The notes beneath the pieces are model-generated. The model did not search any database. It saw only the letters and a program-made list of their open reading frames with translations, and was not told where the DNA came from. A stretch of DNA of 64,000 nt from Novosphingopyxis iocasae (GTDB lineage Bacteria; Pseudomonadota; Alphaproteobacteria; Sphingomonadales; Sphingomonadaceae), in the NCBI RefSeq assembly GCF_014334095.1, contig NZ_CP060495.1:829001-893000 (forward strand), given 5' to 3'. How positions within the stretch are numbered: position 1 is the stretch's first letter; each line of letters begins with the position of its first letter. Shown here one piece after another: positions 29,837 to 40,306 of the stretch. Position numbers and translations under genes: made by a program.

Positions 29837-31105
29837 TCAGGCTTGAAAATGCGCTTCGGTGCCGCTGTGCACCATTTGCGCGAGGCGCGCTGCATCCCAG
29901 TTCGTCAGGCGGATGCAGCCATGGCTCTGCGCGCGGCCAATGGTTTGCGGCTCAGGCGTGCCGTGAATGCCGTAATGCTCTTTGCTCAGATCGATCCAGA
30001 CCACGCCCACCGGGCCATTGGGGCCGGGCGGCAGCTGCAGCTTGGGATTGCTGTCGTTCGCATCCCAGAACAGCTCCGGATTGTAAGAAAAAGGCGGATT
30101 GTGCGCGACGCCAAGAACCTTCCAGTCGCCCAGCGGCAGTGGATCATGGCTCGATCCCATGGTTGCGGTGAACTGCGCCACCAGCTTCCCATTGCCGTCG
30201 AACGCTTTCAATGTGCCGTCGGACTTGTCCACCACGACCTTGTCGACCTTCGGTTGCTCGCTGCCAACGCCCAGGCTCTGCAGCGTCTGCTGCCAGCCCC
30301 GATCATCGATCGAGCCCGGCGCGATGCTGTCACCGCCCACATTCGGCACCACCAATTTCTGGTTAGCGGAGAAATTGCGCTTCCCGCCGTTAAGCGAAGC
30401 CAGCGTGTCTGGCGTGGTATGGAAGCGCTCCCCCAATTTCTCGATCAAATCATTATAGCCCAGGCGCTTCATTTTCGATTGCGCTTCGGGCGAATCGGGC
30501 ACCTTCGTAAAGCTCATGTCAGCAATGTCCGCCGGCAGCGTCACCGTGCGTGTGGCGGCGATATTGCGATAAGGGGCAAGCTTGCGCCGCGTGGTTTCAT
30601 CCAGCTGACCCGTTACCTGAAGATCGTTCGCTTCCTGATATCCGGAAATTGCGTTTTTGGTGGACATGCCCATCTTGCCGTCGACGACGCCGGGCGTGAA
30701 GCCCAGCCGATCGAGCACGACCTGCGCCTGCATCATCGGAAACTCGTTCGCGATTTTTTCGGCGGAAAGGCTCATCGTACCGCTGCCATTGGCGGTGGGC
30801 GTTTGCTGGGCCTGCGGAGTGGCCCCGCTCATCGACGTTGTCGATGCCATCTGGAGGCCACGCTCCCCGCCATTTGATGCCACGGCGTCACCCGCGGGCG
30901 TGCCGGGTGCCGGGAACATGGCATTACCGTCATTCGCAAGCGGCTGAGGGTCATTGGACGCCATGCTGTCGGCCAGATTCTGGTCCGGCGCAGGCGCTGT
31001 CTGCGCGCTTTCGGAAGGCTGGGGCCGCTGCTCCTGAGAGCCGCTGTCGGCGAAATTACAGCCCATCAGGGCCAAAGTGGCGACTGCCGTGAACGCTACT
31101 CGCAT
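29837..31105 (-). CDS. Lipoprotein L,D-transpeptidase with peptidoglycan-binding and LysM-like domains
   Basis: 422 aa. The start at 31105 has gaggat nine bases upstream. A lipobox (LALMGC) near residue 16 marks a lipoprotein. A disordered Ser/Pro/Gln region runs to about 110. A PG_binding_1-like repeat (QVVLDRLGFTPGVVDGKMG) and a LysM-like segment (LGERFHTTPDTLASLN) follow. The YkuD domain ends with HGTPEPQTIGRAQSHGCIRL, containing the catalytic Cys. It makes 3-3 cross-links or attaches proteins to peptidoglycan. Confidence 0.93.
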   Translation of the reverse strand: MRVAFTAVATLALMGCNFADSGSQEQRPQPSESAQTAPAPDQNLADSMASNDPQPLANDGNAMFPAPGTPAGDAVASNGGERGLQMASTTSMSGATPQAQQTPTANGSGTMSLSAEKIANEFPMMQAQVVLDRLGFTPGVVDGKMGMSTKNAISGYQEANDLQVTGQLDETTRRKLAPYRNIAATRTVTLPADIADMSFTKVPDSPEAQSKMKRLGYNDLIEKLGERFHTTPDTLASLNGGKRNFSANQKLVVPNVGGDSIAPGSIDDRGWQQTLQSLGVGSEQPKVDKVVVDKSDGTLKAFDGNGKLVAQFTATMGSSHDPLPLGDWKVLGVAHNPPFSYNPELFWDANDSNPKLQLPPGPNGPVGVVWIDLSKEHYGIHGTPEPQTIGRAQSHGCIRLTNWDAARLAQMVHSGTEAHFQA

Positions 31106-31161
31106 GTCGTATCCTCGCAATTGTGTCGGAGGCAAAACGACTTCAGATGCGATTGGCTCCG

Positions 31162-31785
31162 CTAGCGCGTGTGCAAGAGCTTCCCGAATTCAGTCACCGC
31201 TGCACCCGGCCCGTCGGGATGGCCCCAAACCGCGCCGCTGACGGCCAGAAAATCCGCGCCTGCCTCGATTAGCGGCGCGGCGTTTTGCGCCGTAATCCCG
31301 CCGATCGCGACGCAAGGGATTTCCATGATCGCGGACCACCAGCGCAAGACCTCCGGCTCGGCGCGGTGCGATGCTTCCTTGGTAGCACTTTCGAAAAAGG
31401 CACCGAAGGCGACATAATCCGCGCCCTTTTCGCCCGCTTCCATGGCGAGATGGCGGCTGTTGTGGCAGGTGACGCCGATCTGTGCGTCCGCGCCTAGCTC
31501 CGCCCGGGCCTCCCGCGGATCACCGTCGGTCTGGCCCAGATGCACGCCGTCGGCTTTCAACCGTTTGGCCATCGCGATGTCATCGTTCACGATGAAGGCG
31601 ACATCGCGCGCACGGCAGAGGTCAAGCAGCGGCTGAGCAAGGGCGGCCAGCTCATGGCTCGCCTTGTCCTTCACGCGCAGCTGAAAGGCCGCGACCGGCC
31701 CGCCGTCCAAAGCCGCCTCCAGCCGATCGGGAAAATCGCCGCCCACATCGGGCGGGCTGATCAGATAGAGCTGGCAGGCGGTCAT
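31162..31785 (-). CDS. thiE: Thiamine-phosphate synthase
   Basis: 207 aa TIM-barrel enzyme joining HMP-pyrophosphate and the thiazole phosphate to thiamine phosphate. Motifs are QLRVKDK, FIVNDD, GVHLGQTDGD, GVTCHN, DYVAFGAFF and AIGGIT. No thi riboswitch is seen nearby. It lies 11 bases after the aldolase gene, at the end of the tkt-gap-pgk-fba gene row; thiamine diphosphate is the cofactor of the transketolase encoded at the head of that row. Confidence 0.95.
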   Translation of the reverse strand: MTACQLYLISPPDVGGDFPDRLEAALDGGPVAAFQLRVKDKASHELAALAQPLLDLCRARDVAFIVNDDIAMAKRLKADGVHLGQTDGDPREARAELGADAQIGVTCHNSRHLAMEAGEKGADYVAFGAFFESATKEASHRAEPEVLRWWSAIMEIPCVAIGGITAQNAAPLIEAGADFLAVSGAVWGHPDGPGAAVTEFGKLLHTR

Positions 31786-31796
31786 GACGTAAGGGC

Positions 31797-32714
31797 TCAG
31801 CCTTCCTCGTTCTTGTAGATAGCGATCAGCTTGCCGAGCATATCCAGTGCGTCTTCGCGGCTGCGCTGAAAGCTGTTGCGGCCGATGATGGAACCGTTAC
31901 CGCCGCCGTCGCGAATGTCACGGGCGTCCTGATAGACCTGGTCCGCACCCTTCTTGGCCCCGCCGGAGAAGACAACAATGCGGCGGCCGTTGAAGCAGCT
32001 TTTCACGACATGCTCGACACGGTCCGACTGGGCGGAGAAATCCATGCCTTCATAAGCAGACTTGGCATCTTCCTGCTCGATATGATCGCTCGGCAGCTTC
32101 ACCTTGATGATGTGCGCGCCAGCCAGAGCGGCCATGTGGGCGGCATAGGCGCCGACGTCGAGCGCAAGCTCGCCCGACTTGGGCAAATTGCCGCCGCGCG
32201 GATAGGACCAGATCACGGTCGGGATGCCGACCGCGGCCGCTTCGGCGCGAAGCTCCCGAATTTCCTCGACCATTTCGAAGAAATCGTCGGAGCCCGGATA
32301 GATGGTGAAGCCGATGGCGGCACAGCCCAGACGCAGCGCATCGTCCACGCTTGCTGTCACGGCGCTGTCGCGCGCGGACGCCCAGCTATTGGCGTTGTTG
32401 CACTTCAGGATGGTGGGAATCTGGCCGGCAAAGGTGTCCGCGCCCGCTTCCAGCGCACCCAACGGCGCAGCATAGGCGTTCAGGCCTGCATCGATTGCCA
32501 GCTGATAGTGATAATGGGGATCGTAGCCTTCCGCGTTGGGAGCAAAGCTGCGCGCGGGACCATGTTCGAAACCCTGATCGACCGGCAGAATGATCATCTT
32601 GCCCGTACCGCCGAGCTTGCCTTGCATCAGGATGCGATAGAGATTGGCCTTCACGCCGGGACTGTCGGACTCGTAACAATCCAGGATCTTTTTCACTTCC
32701 GGCGTGATCGACAT
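31797..32714 (-). CDS. fbaB: Class I fructose-bisphosphate aldolase (DhnA type)
   Basis: 305 aa. Cleaves fructose 1,6-bisphosphate in glycolysis, or forms it in gluconeogenesis. The Schiff-base Lys lies in HIIKVKLPS (about residue 192-199), with the phosphate loop VVFSGGAKKG and GSIIGRNSFQR near the C-terminus. LPVDQGFEHGP marks the archaeal/DhnA type. It lies in line with tkt-gap-pgk. Confidence 0.95.
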   Translation of the reverse strand: MSITPEVKKILDCYESDSPGVKANLYRILMQGKLGGTGKMIILPVDQGFEHGPARSFAPNAEGYDPHYHYQLAIDAGLNAYAAPLGALEAGADTFAGQIPTILKCNNANSWASARDSAVTASVDDALRLGCAAIGFTIYPGSDDFFEMVEEIRELRAEAAAVGIPTVIWSYPRGGNLPKSGELALDVGAYAAHMAALAGAHIIKVKLPSDHIEQEDAKSAYEGMDFSAQSDRVEHVVKSCFNGRRIVVFSGGAKKGADQVYQDARDIRDGGGNGSIIGRNSFQRSREDALDMLGKLIAIYKNEEG

Positions 32715-32789
32715 AAATACCCCTATTTGATGGCAGAATGCATACGAATGCGCGGGCCATAGGCAAGCCGCCGCGCGATGGCAATTGCG

Positions 32790-33314
32790 CTAAGTTTGAT
32801 CCGATGCGACCACTGATAATAAGGTGAGATCGGCCCAGCGGATACGTTCGTGCGGGACGTCGTGGCCGAGAAGCGGTTTGTTCTCGAAGCCGGCCGATTC
32901 GCCGCCGAGTGCGCCATAGAGCTTCCGGGCGCGATCGTTCGAGGTGACGACATGCAAATCGGCTGCGGAATGGCCCTGGGCCATCAACCGCCGTGCCGTT
33001 TCGGCCAAGAGAGCGCGGCCGACGCCGCCCGATCGCTGGCCGGAGCGGACATGCAAATTGTCGATATAAGCACAATCGCCGCACCAGGTTGCGGCGAAAC
33101 CGATCGCCTCCCCTTCCCGCTCCGCCATCAGCACCACATCACCTTCGCCGAAGGGCTGGTCTTGCCAATGGCGCTCCATCGCGCCTTCGATCTCCCGATC
33201 GAGAAAATCGCTCGGCAATACGTCGCGATATTGCTCCTGCCAGCTGGCTGCATGGATCGCGGCTATGACGGAACGGTCCGCGTCAGTTGCCGCGCGAATT
33301 GTGAAGTCAGGCAT
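32790..33314 (-). CDS. GNAT family N-acetyltransferase
   Basis: 174 aa with the GNAT core: strand [21 protein letters not shown] holds the acetyl-CoA loop (Q/R-x-x-G-x-G/A), and the C-terminal half has [10 protein letters not shown]. The ATG at 33314 overlaps the pgk stop by 8 bases, so it is co-translated with pgk. The substrate is unknown. Earlier in-frame codons lie inside pgk. Confidence 0.88.
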   Translation of the reverse strand: MPDFTIRAATDADRSVIAAIHAASWQEQYRDVLPSDFLDREIEGAMERHWQDQPFGEGDVVLMAEREGEAIGFAATWCGDCAYIDNLHVRSGQRSGGVGRALLAETARRLMAQGHSAADLHVVTSNDRARKLYGALGGESAGFENKPLLGHDVPHERIRWADLTLLSVVASDQT

Positions 33315-34506
33315 CAGAAAGCGCGGCGACGCCAGGCAGGTCCTTACCTTCCATCCATTCGAGGAATGCCCCACCAGCGGTTGAGATATAAGAAAAATCT
33401 TCGGTTACGCCGGCATGGGCCAACGCCGCGACCGTATCGCCGCCGCCAGCCACCGAGGTGAGCGAGCCGTCCTTGCTCAACGCCGCGGCGGTCTTCGCGA
33501 GCGCCACCGTGGCCTCATCGAAGGGCGGCGTCTCAAACGCGCCGAGCGGGCCGTTCCACACCAGCGTCCTGCAGGTTTTCAGAACATCGCCCAGCGCTTC
33601 GGCCGCCGATGCCCCGAGATCGAGGATCATGTCGTCCACTTCGACTTCGTGCACGTTGACGGTGCGCGAAGGGGCGTTCGCCTCGAACTTTTTCGCGACG
33701 ACCACATCATAAGGCAGATGCACCGTGCAGCCGGATGCATCGGCGCGTTCCATGATGTCGTTCGCGGTATCGGTCAGCTCATGCTCGCACAGCGACTTGC
33801 CGACATCGATGCCCCGCGCCGCCAGAAAAGTGTTGGCCATGCCTCCGCCGATGATGAGATGATCGACTTTGCTCACCAGATGGGTCAGCACGTCCAGCTT
33901 CGATGACACCTTGGCACCGCCGACGACGGCGGCAACCGGGTGTTCGGGATTGTCGAGCGCGCTTGCGAGCGCCTTCAGCTCAGCTTCCATCGCGCGGCCC
34001 GCATAGGCCGGGAGCAGATGAGCAAGCCCCTCGGTCGTCGCATGGGCGCGATGCGCCGCGGAAAAGGCATCGTTTACGTAGAAATCGCCATTGGCGGCAA
34101 TAGCCTTGGCGAATTCGGCGTCGTTTGCCTCCTCGCCAGGGTAGAAACGGCTGTTCTCCAGAATGGCCACTTCGCCATCGCGCATGATACCGATCGATTG
34201 CGCAACGATATCGCCCGCAATTTCCGGCACGAACATGATTTCCTGCCCGAGCACTTCCTCGACTTCGCCGACGACCATGGAAAGCGACTGGGTCGAGCTT
34301 TTCTGTCCTTTTGGCCGGCCGAAATGCGCGAGGAGCAGCACCTTGGCACCTTTTTCGCAGAGCGTTTCGACGGTGGGCTGGAAAGCGCGGATACGCGTAT
34401 CGTCGGTCACGTCTCCGTCGCGCATGGGCACGTTCAGATCGACGCGCACCAGCGCGACCTTTCCGGTAACGTCACCGAGATCGTCGAGCGTCTTGAACTG
34501 GGTCAT
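33307..34506 (-). CDS. pgk: Phosphoglycerate kinase
   Basis: 399 aa glycolytic enzyme, two Rossmann-like domains. Motifs are RVDLNVPM near residue 21, [22 protein letters not shown] (about 144-156), [12 protein letters not shown] and the C-terminal [12 protein letters not shown] nucleotide loop. The ATG at 34506 is clear. A dispersed inverted repeat separates it from gap, so read-through may be modulated. Confidence 0.97.
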   Translation of the reverse strand: MTQFKTLDDLGDVTGKVALVRVDLNVPMRDGDVTDDTRIRAFQPTVETLCEKGAKVLLLAHFGRPKGQKSSTQSLSMVVGEVEEVLGQEIMFVPEIAGDIVAQSIGIMRDGEVAILENSRFYPGEEANDAEFAKAIAANGDFYVNDAFSAAHRAHATTEGLAHLLPAYAGRAMEAELKALASALDNPEHPVAAVVGGAKVSSKLDVLTHLVSKVDHLIIGGGMANTFLAARGIDVGKSLCEHELTDTANDIMERADASGCTVHLPYDVVVAKKFEANAPSRTVNVHEVEVDDMILDLGASAAEALGDVLKTCRTLVWNGPLGAFETPPFDEATVALAKTAAALSKDGSLTSVAGGGDTVAALAHAGVTEDFSYISTAGGAFLEWMEGKDLPGVAALSDA

Positions 34507-34516
34507 CGCATATTCT

Positions 34517-34605
34517 CCGTTCGTCCTGAGCCTGTCGAAGGGTCGTCTTGTAGCTGTAGACGCCGAAAGATAAAAAGCAGGGCCTCGACAAGCTCAGCCC
34601 GAACG
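34517..34605. repeat. Dispersed sphingomonad-type inverted repeat between gap and pgk
   Basis: Left arm ccgttcgtcctgagcctgtc plus gaaggg (34517-34542) and right arm, ending at 34605, with its reverse complement core (cctcgacaagctcagcccgaacgg). The arms match at about 20 of 24 positions and enclose about 40 bases. This REP-like motif is known in many copies in sphingomonad and some xanthomonad genomes. A single pair is seen in this window. Confidence 0.85.
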
Positions 34606-34622
34606 GATGATGGCGCTTTAGC

Positions 34623-35630
34623 CTAGAGGAGCTTCGCCATGACGCCCGCAGTGTCGAGCATGCGGTTGGAGAAGCCCCATTCATTGTCATACCAGCTGAC
34701 CACGCGTGCCAACTTGCCCTCTAGCACGGCGGTCTCCAGGCTATCGACCGTGGAGCTTGCCGGCTGATGGTTGAAGTCGCTGCTGACCAGCGGCTGGTCG
34801 GTGAAGGCGAGCACGCCCTTCATGGCGCCTTGCGAGGCTTCCTTCAGCGCGGCGTTGAGCTCTTCCGCCGTGGTGTCGCGGCCCGGTGTGAAGACGAGGT
34901 CGATCAGCGAAACGTTCGGCGTCGGCACGCGCACCGAGCTGCCGTCGAGCTTGCCATTCAATTCGGGCAGGACGAGGCCGACAGCGCGGGCTGCACCCGT
35001 GGTGGTCGGGATCATGTTCTGCGCCCCGCCGCGGGCACGGCGCATGTCGCTGTGCATCTGATCGAGCATGCGCTGATCATTGGTGTAGCTGTGGATCGTG
35101 GTCATGAAACCACGCTCGATGCCGACGGTGTCGTTCAGCACCTTGGCCACCGGCGCCAGGCAGTTGGTGGTGCAGCTGGCGTTGGAGACGATCACGTCGT
35201 CAGCAGTCAGGCTGTCCTGGTTCACACCGAACACGATGGTCTTGCTGACATTCTTGGCAGGCGCAGAAATGAGCACGCGCTTGGCGCCGGCGTCGAGATG
35301 CGGACGGGCCGCCTCGTCGCTCTGGAAGAAACCGGTGCATTCCAGCACGATGTCGATGCCCATGTCCTTGTGCGGCAACTTGCCGGGATCACGCTCGGAC
35401 GTCACGGCGATCTTGTGGCCGTTGACGGTGATCGAGTCGTCGCTGGCGGTCACATCGCCGGGAAAGCGACCATGGGTGGAGTCATATTGGAAGAGCAGCG
35501 CGTTCGCCTTGGCGTCGGCAAGGTCGTTGATCGCCACCAGCTCAAGATTGGTGTCCTGCCGTTCCAGCATGGCGCGCGCCACGAGGCGGCCGATGCGTCC
35601 GAAACCGTTGATCGCTACTTTGACCGTCAT
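34623..35630 (-). CDS. gap: Glyceraldehyde-3-phosphate dehydrogenase, type I
   Basis: 335 aa. NAD motif INGFGRIGRLVAR (7-19); active-site SNASCTTNCLAP with Cys153; HSYTNDQ and the C-terminal SWYDNEWGFSNRM. The ATG at 35630 is preceded by aggag and gives the family N-terminus MTVKVAINGFG; an upstream in-frame start adds 13 unlikely residues. Located between tkt (77-base gap) and pgk. Confidence 0.97.
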   Translation of the reverse strand: MTVKVAINGFGRIGRLVARAMLERQDTNLELVAINDLADAKANALLFQYDSTHGRFPGDVTASDDSITVNGHKIAVTSERDPGKLPHKDMGIDIVLECTGFFQSDEAARPHLDAGAKRVLISAPAKNVSKTIVFGVNQDSLTADDVIVSNASCTTNCLAPVAKVLNDTVGIERGFMTTIHSYTNDQRMLDQMHSDMRRARGGAQNMIPTTTGAARAVGLVLPELNGKLDGSSVRVPTPNVSLIDLVFTPGRDTTAEELNAALKEASQGAMKGVLAFTDQPLVSSDFNHQPASSTVDSLETAVLEGKLARVVSWYDNEWGFSNRMLDTAGVMAKLL

Positions 35631-35707
35631 AGGGATTTGCTCCTGTGTGTTCCGGCGCAGCAGCGCCATGTTTTTGGCTCAGCGATTGAGCGTCTTGTGT
35701 ATTTAAC

Positions 35708-37687
<1,980 letters not shown>

Positions 37688-37895
37688 CGGGTTCTCCGCA
37701 TTAGGATCGAGTGAATGCCGCCCCGTGGCGGCGAGTCGATTGATGCGGCTTCCTTTGGGAACTGGAGCGGGCAGCGTCAACCCGCCCCTCTCCCCGCGCG
37801 CCCCCAACTCCACTCAACTCCTGTCCTCCCCGCCACCGCCGGACGCGGCCCGCCATCCTGTTGACAGGCGGAGCGGCTCCGTAGCAGATGACGCC

Positions 37896-38096
37896 ATGAC
37901 CGAAGAAAGCGCCGAAACACGCATCATCATGGCCATCGGCCGGATCGAACGGGCGCTAGCACGCGTCGAGACCGCGATGGCTGCGCGCCCGGCAGCGTCG
38001 CAGCCTTCCGACCTTGCGCGCAAGCATGAGGCGCTGCGGGCGGAGACGCGGCAGGCCATCGGTCAGATCGATGATCTTCTGAAAGGTTTGGGCTGA
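37896..38096 (+). CDS. Small coiled-coil protein upstream of zapA
   Basis: 66 aa, Ala/Arg/Glu-rich and helical throughout, with a likely coiled coil at 10-30 and 40-64. Such short helical genes (DUF4164-like) often precede zapA in alphaproteobacteria. ATG at 37896; its TGA overlaps the zapA ATG (tgatg), so the two are co-translated. A role with ZapA at the division ring is inferred only from position. Confidence 0.75.
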   Translation: MTEESAETRIIMAIGRIERALARVETAMAARPAASQPSDLARKHEALRAETRQAIGQIDDLLKGLG

Positions 38097-38422
38097 TGGC
38101 ACAGGTATCTCTGGCGATCGGCGGGCGCGATTATGTGGTGAGCTGCGCCGATGGCGAGGAAGAGCGACTTGAATCGCTGGGCGTGCTCATCGACGAAAGT
38201 CTGCGCGAAGGGGCCGATCCCGGCGCGCTGAGCGAAACGCGCGCCTTGCTGTATGCCGCATTGTTCCTGGCGGACAAGCTGAAGGACATTGGCGAAGCAC
38301 CTGCGGCCGAAGCACCGACGGCTGCAGAAAACGACGAACGGTCGGCTAAGGCGCTCGAAAATCTCGCCGAGCGGGTGGAAGCGTTCGCAACGCGCCTTGA
38401 GAAAGAATCGGCGAGCTCCTAA
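38096..38422 (+). CDS. zapA: Cell division protein ZapA
   Basis: 108 aa. ZapA bundles FtsZ filaments. The N-terminal globular part (MAQVSLAIGGRDYVVSCADG, typical start) is followed by ERLESLGVLIDESL and a C-terminal helical coiled coil (DERSAKALENLAERVEAFA). It lies directly upstream of the 6S RNA gene and the cyclo-ligase gene, the conserved zapA-ssrS-fau order. Confidence 0.93.
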   Translation: MAQVSLAIGGRDYVVSCADGEEERLESLGVLIDESLREGADPGALSETRALLYAALFLADKLKDIGEAPAAEAPTAAENDERSAKALENLAERVEAFATRLEKESASS

Positions 38423-38431
38423 ATTCAGAAC

Positions 38432-38592
38432 TGGCGGGACTGCCCGGCACGAGCTCGAGCAAATATCCCTGAGGCGATACAACATCCTAGGGAGCCGTCC
38501 CTGGCGGGGTCCTGGCCCTGCACATATGGCGCCCACCTGACGTTACTGGCGTCAGAGGATATTTCAGCAAACGACCCATGGTGGTTCCGCCA
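38432..38592 (+). ncRNA. ssrS: 6S RNA
   Basis: 161-base RNA that mimics an open promoter and binds sigma-70 RNA polymerase. The ends pair as a 13-bp closing helix with G-U pairs (tggcgggactgcc with ggtggttccgcca). Inside it a second helix pairs aaatatcc-ctga (about 38460-38471) with tcag-a-ggatattt. The central part contains the 6S-like cctagggagccgtccc and ggcgcccacctgacg segments. The location between zapA and 5-formyltetrahydrofolate cyclo-ligase is the classic ssrS site, and the length fits. Exact ends are inferred from the helix. Confidence 0.87.
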
Positions 38593-38622
38593 ACCGCCGC
38601 GCCATGGCAGGACATGCCTCCC

Positions 38623-39183
38623 ATGACCGACAAACCCAGCCTGCGCCGACATTTTCGCGAAAAGCGCCGCGCTTATTGCGATGCAATGCGCCCGGCTGAC
38701 CGCGCCCGGGCATTTTCCGTCCCGCCCAGCGTCATGACGCCACTTTTGAGCGATCAGCCGGTGGTGGCCGGTTACTGCGCCATTGGCCGAGAAGCGGATC
38801 CGGCGCGCCTGCTTAGAGCGGCCGAGGCACGCAACTGCCCGATTGCCCTGCCCTGGTTCGCCGATCGCGAGGCACCGATGCTGTTTCGCCAATGGAAAGC
38901 CGGAGAACCGCTGCATGAGGCGCCGTTCGGGGGCGGACAACCTGCCCCCGATTCGCCCGAGCTGACCCCGTCCTTGCTGATTCTCCCGCTCGTCGCCTTC
39001 GACCGCAGCGGGACGCGGCTTGGCCATGGTGGCGGGCATTATGATCGGGCGCTCGAAGGCTTGCCGGATGCCGTTACCGTTGGCCTCGCCTGGTCTGCGC
39101 AGGAGGCGGCAGAGTTGCCGCGCGAGCGCTGGGACATCCCTCTCACCCATATCCTCACCGAACGCGAATGGATCACCCCCTGA
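38623..39183 (+). CDS. fau: 5-formyltetrahydrofolate cyclo-ligase
   Basis: 186 aa. Converts 5-formyl-THF to 5,10-methenyl-THF with ATP. It carries the N-terminal LRRHFREKRRAY basic motif, a substrate strand LILPLVAFD and the C-terminal loop GTRLGHGGGHYDRAL. The ATG at 38623, 11 bases after agga, gives the usual start (MTDKPSLRRHFR). It lies 30 bases after the 6S RNA 3' end, so processing of a joint transcript is likely. Confidence 0.94.
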   Translation: MTDKPSLRRHFREKRRAYCDAMRPADRARAFSVPPSVMTPLLSDQPVVAGYCAIGREADPARLLRAAEARNCPIALPWFADREAPMLFRQWKAGEPLHEAPFGGGQPAPDSPELTPSLLILPLVAFDRSGTRLGHGGGHYDRALEGLPDAVTVGLAWSAQEAAELPRERWDIPLTHILTEREWITP

Positions 39184-39184
39184 T

Positions 39185-39430
39185 ATGCGCAACGACCCCA
39201 ACCGCCCCCTGAGCCCCGAAGAGCAGCCCAGCTGGCGCAAGCCGGTGGGTGTCCTAGGCCTCCTCGCCTTCATCGGCCTGTGGGCCGCGCTCGTGCTCTC
39301 TCAGGTCGAACATATCGCAGCGCTGCCCTGGTGGGCGCAGCTGCCGATTTATCTCGTGTTGGGGATTGTCTGGATCCTGCCGCTCGGTCCACTTTTGCGC
39401 TGGATGGAAACGGGGAAGTGGCGGGGCTAA
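39185..39430 (+). CDS. DUF2842 family membrane protein
   Basis: 81 aa with two membrane helices (about 20-39 and 48-69) and a C-terminal LLRWMETGKW, the family pattern. It starts one base after the cyclo-ligase stop, so the two are coupled. The function is unknown; the family is confined mainly to alphaproteobacteria. Confidence 0.88.
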   Translation: MRNDPNRPLSPEEQPSWRKPVGVLGLLAFIGLWAALVLSQVEHIAALPWWAQLPIYLVLGIVWILPLGPLLRWMETGKWRG

Positions 39431-39462
39431 GGCGAAACGCCCTCACGGATTGCAGACACAAA

Positions 39463-39486
39463 AAAGGCCCGGAAAACCGGGCCTTT
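39463..39486. terminator. Bidirectional intrinsic terminator
   Basis: Perfect 10-bp stem aaaggcccgg / ccgggccttt with an aaaa loop. The a-run before and t-run after serve both the plus-strand DUF2842 transcript and the minus-strand tRNA-Asp. Confidence 0.8.
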
Positions 39487-39498
39487 ATGTACCACGAA

Positions 39499-39575
<77 letters not shown>

Positions 39576-39683
39576 TTGATCGTGGAGCAGCGCCACTAAG
39601 CGGGCTGCGCGAAACTGTCAACGCAAAGAGAGCAGAAAAATTGCGATCGCGCGTTTTTTTATGAAATTCCGCCGTTTTGATAG

Positions 39684-39748
39684 AGCGGCCGCAGCGGCGA
39701 TCTGGCTGGTCACCCAGCAGACCGCGCGGTGACCTGGCCGCGGCCGCT
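39684..39748. repeat. Nested inverted repeat upstream of a secreted-protein gene
   Basis: Outer arms agcggccgc (39684-39692) and gcggccgct (39740-39748), inner arms ggtcacc (39708-39714) and ggtgacc (39728-39734) with a 13-base loop. It lies 47 bases before the ATG at 39795. Could be an operator or a transcript hairpin; no T run. Confidence 0.5.
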
Positions 39749-39794
39749 ATGGTTTACCAGATGTTGACGCCTCGGCGCGTAGAGCGGCGATGCT

Positions 39795-40286
39795 ATGATA
39801 AACATCCTCCGCAGCCGCGTTAGCGGCGACACCGCAGGCTTCCTTATCCGCCTCACCATTCTTGGTGCCGTCGCGCTCGTACCTGCAGCGGCACGCGCCA
39901 GCAGCCCCCAGCCGGTCGCCAGTACGGTTTATGTCGAGCGGCAGGCGCGGGAAGGCGATGGCAGCCGCCGAGTAAGGCTGGAGCCAGCAAGTCAGGTCCG
40001 CAGCGGCGACAGCCTGCTGTTCCGCGTCAACTATCGCGATGGTGCCGCTGACAGCCAGAAAATGCTCACCAGCGCCGTTCCGGACAGCGTGGCGTTCATC
40101 GGGGGCGGAGATCTGGTTTCGGTCGATGGCGGCCGTCATTGGGGCCGGTTGGTCGATCTGACGGTATCGACGCCCGATGGGGGAAGCCGCCGCGCCGTGC
40201 CGGACGACGTCACCCACGTTCGCTGGGTGCTCACCGCGCGCGCAGACAGCGCCCCCAGCCTGCTCTTCCGCGGCCGGGTGCGCTGA
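39795..40286 (+). CDS. Secreted hypothetical protein
   Basis: 163 aa. Signal peptide with hydrophobic core at about 16-32 and an A-R-A type cleavage site. The mature part is beta-rich and reads like a single Ig-like or DUF11-type fold (VRSGDSLLFRVNYRDG, with VPDSVAFIGGGDLVSVDGG). No catalytic motif. Monocistronic, convergent with the E2 gene 20 bases away. The function is unknown. Confidence 0.75.
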   Translation: MINILRSRVSGDTAGFLIRLTILGAVALVPAAARASSPQPVASTVYVERQAREGDGSRRVRLEPASQVRSGDSLLFRVNYRDGAADSQKMLTSAVPDSVAFIGGGDLVSVDGGRHWGRLVDLTVSTPDGGSRRAVPDDVTHVRWVLTARADSAPSLLFRGRVR

Positions 40287-40306
40287 TATTATAGATTAAC
40301 GGTGGC

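Noticed and set aside
38289-38540. Frame of 83 codons across the zapA end and 6S RNA
   Set aside because: Out of frame with zapA and explained by the structured RNA.
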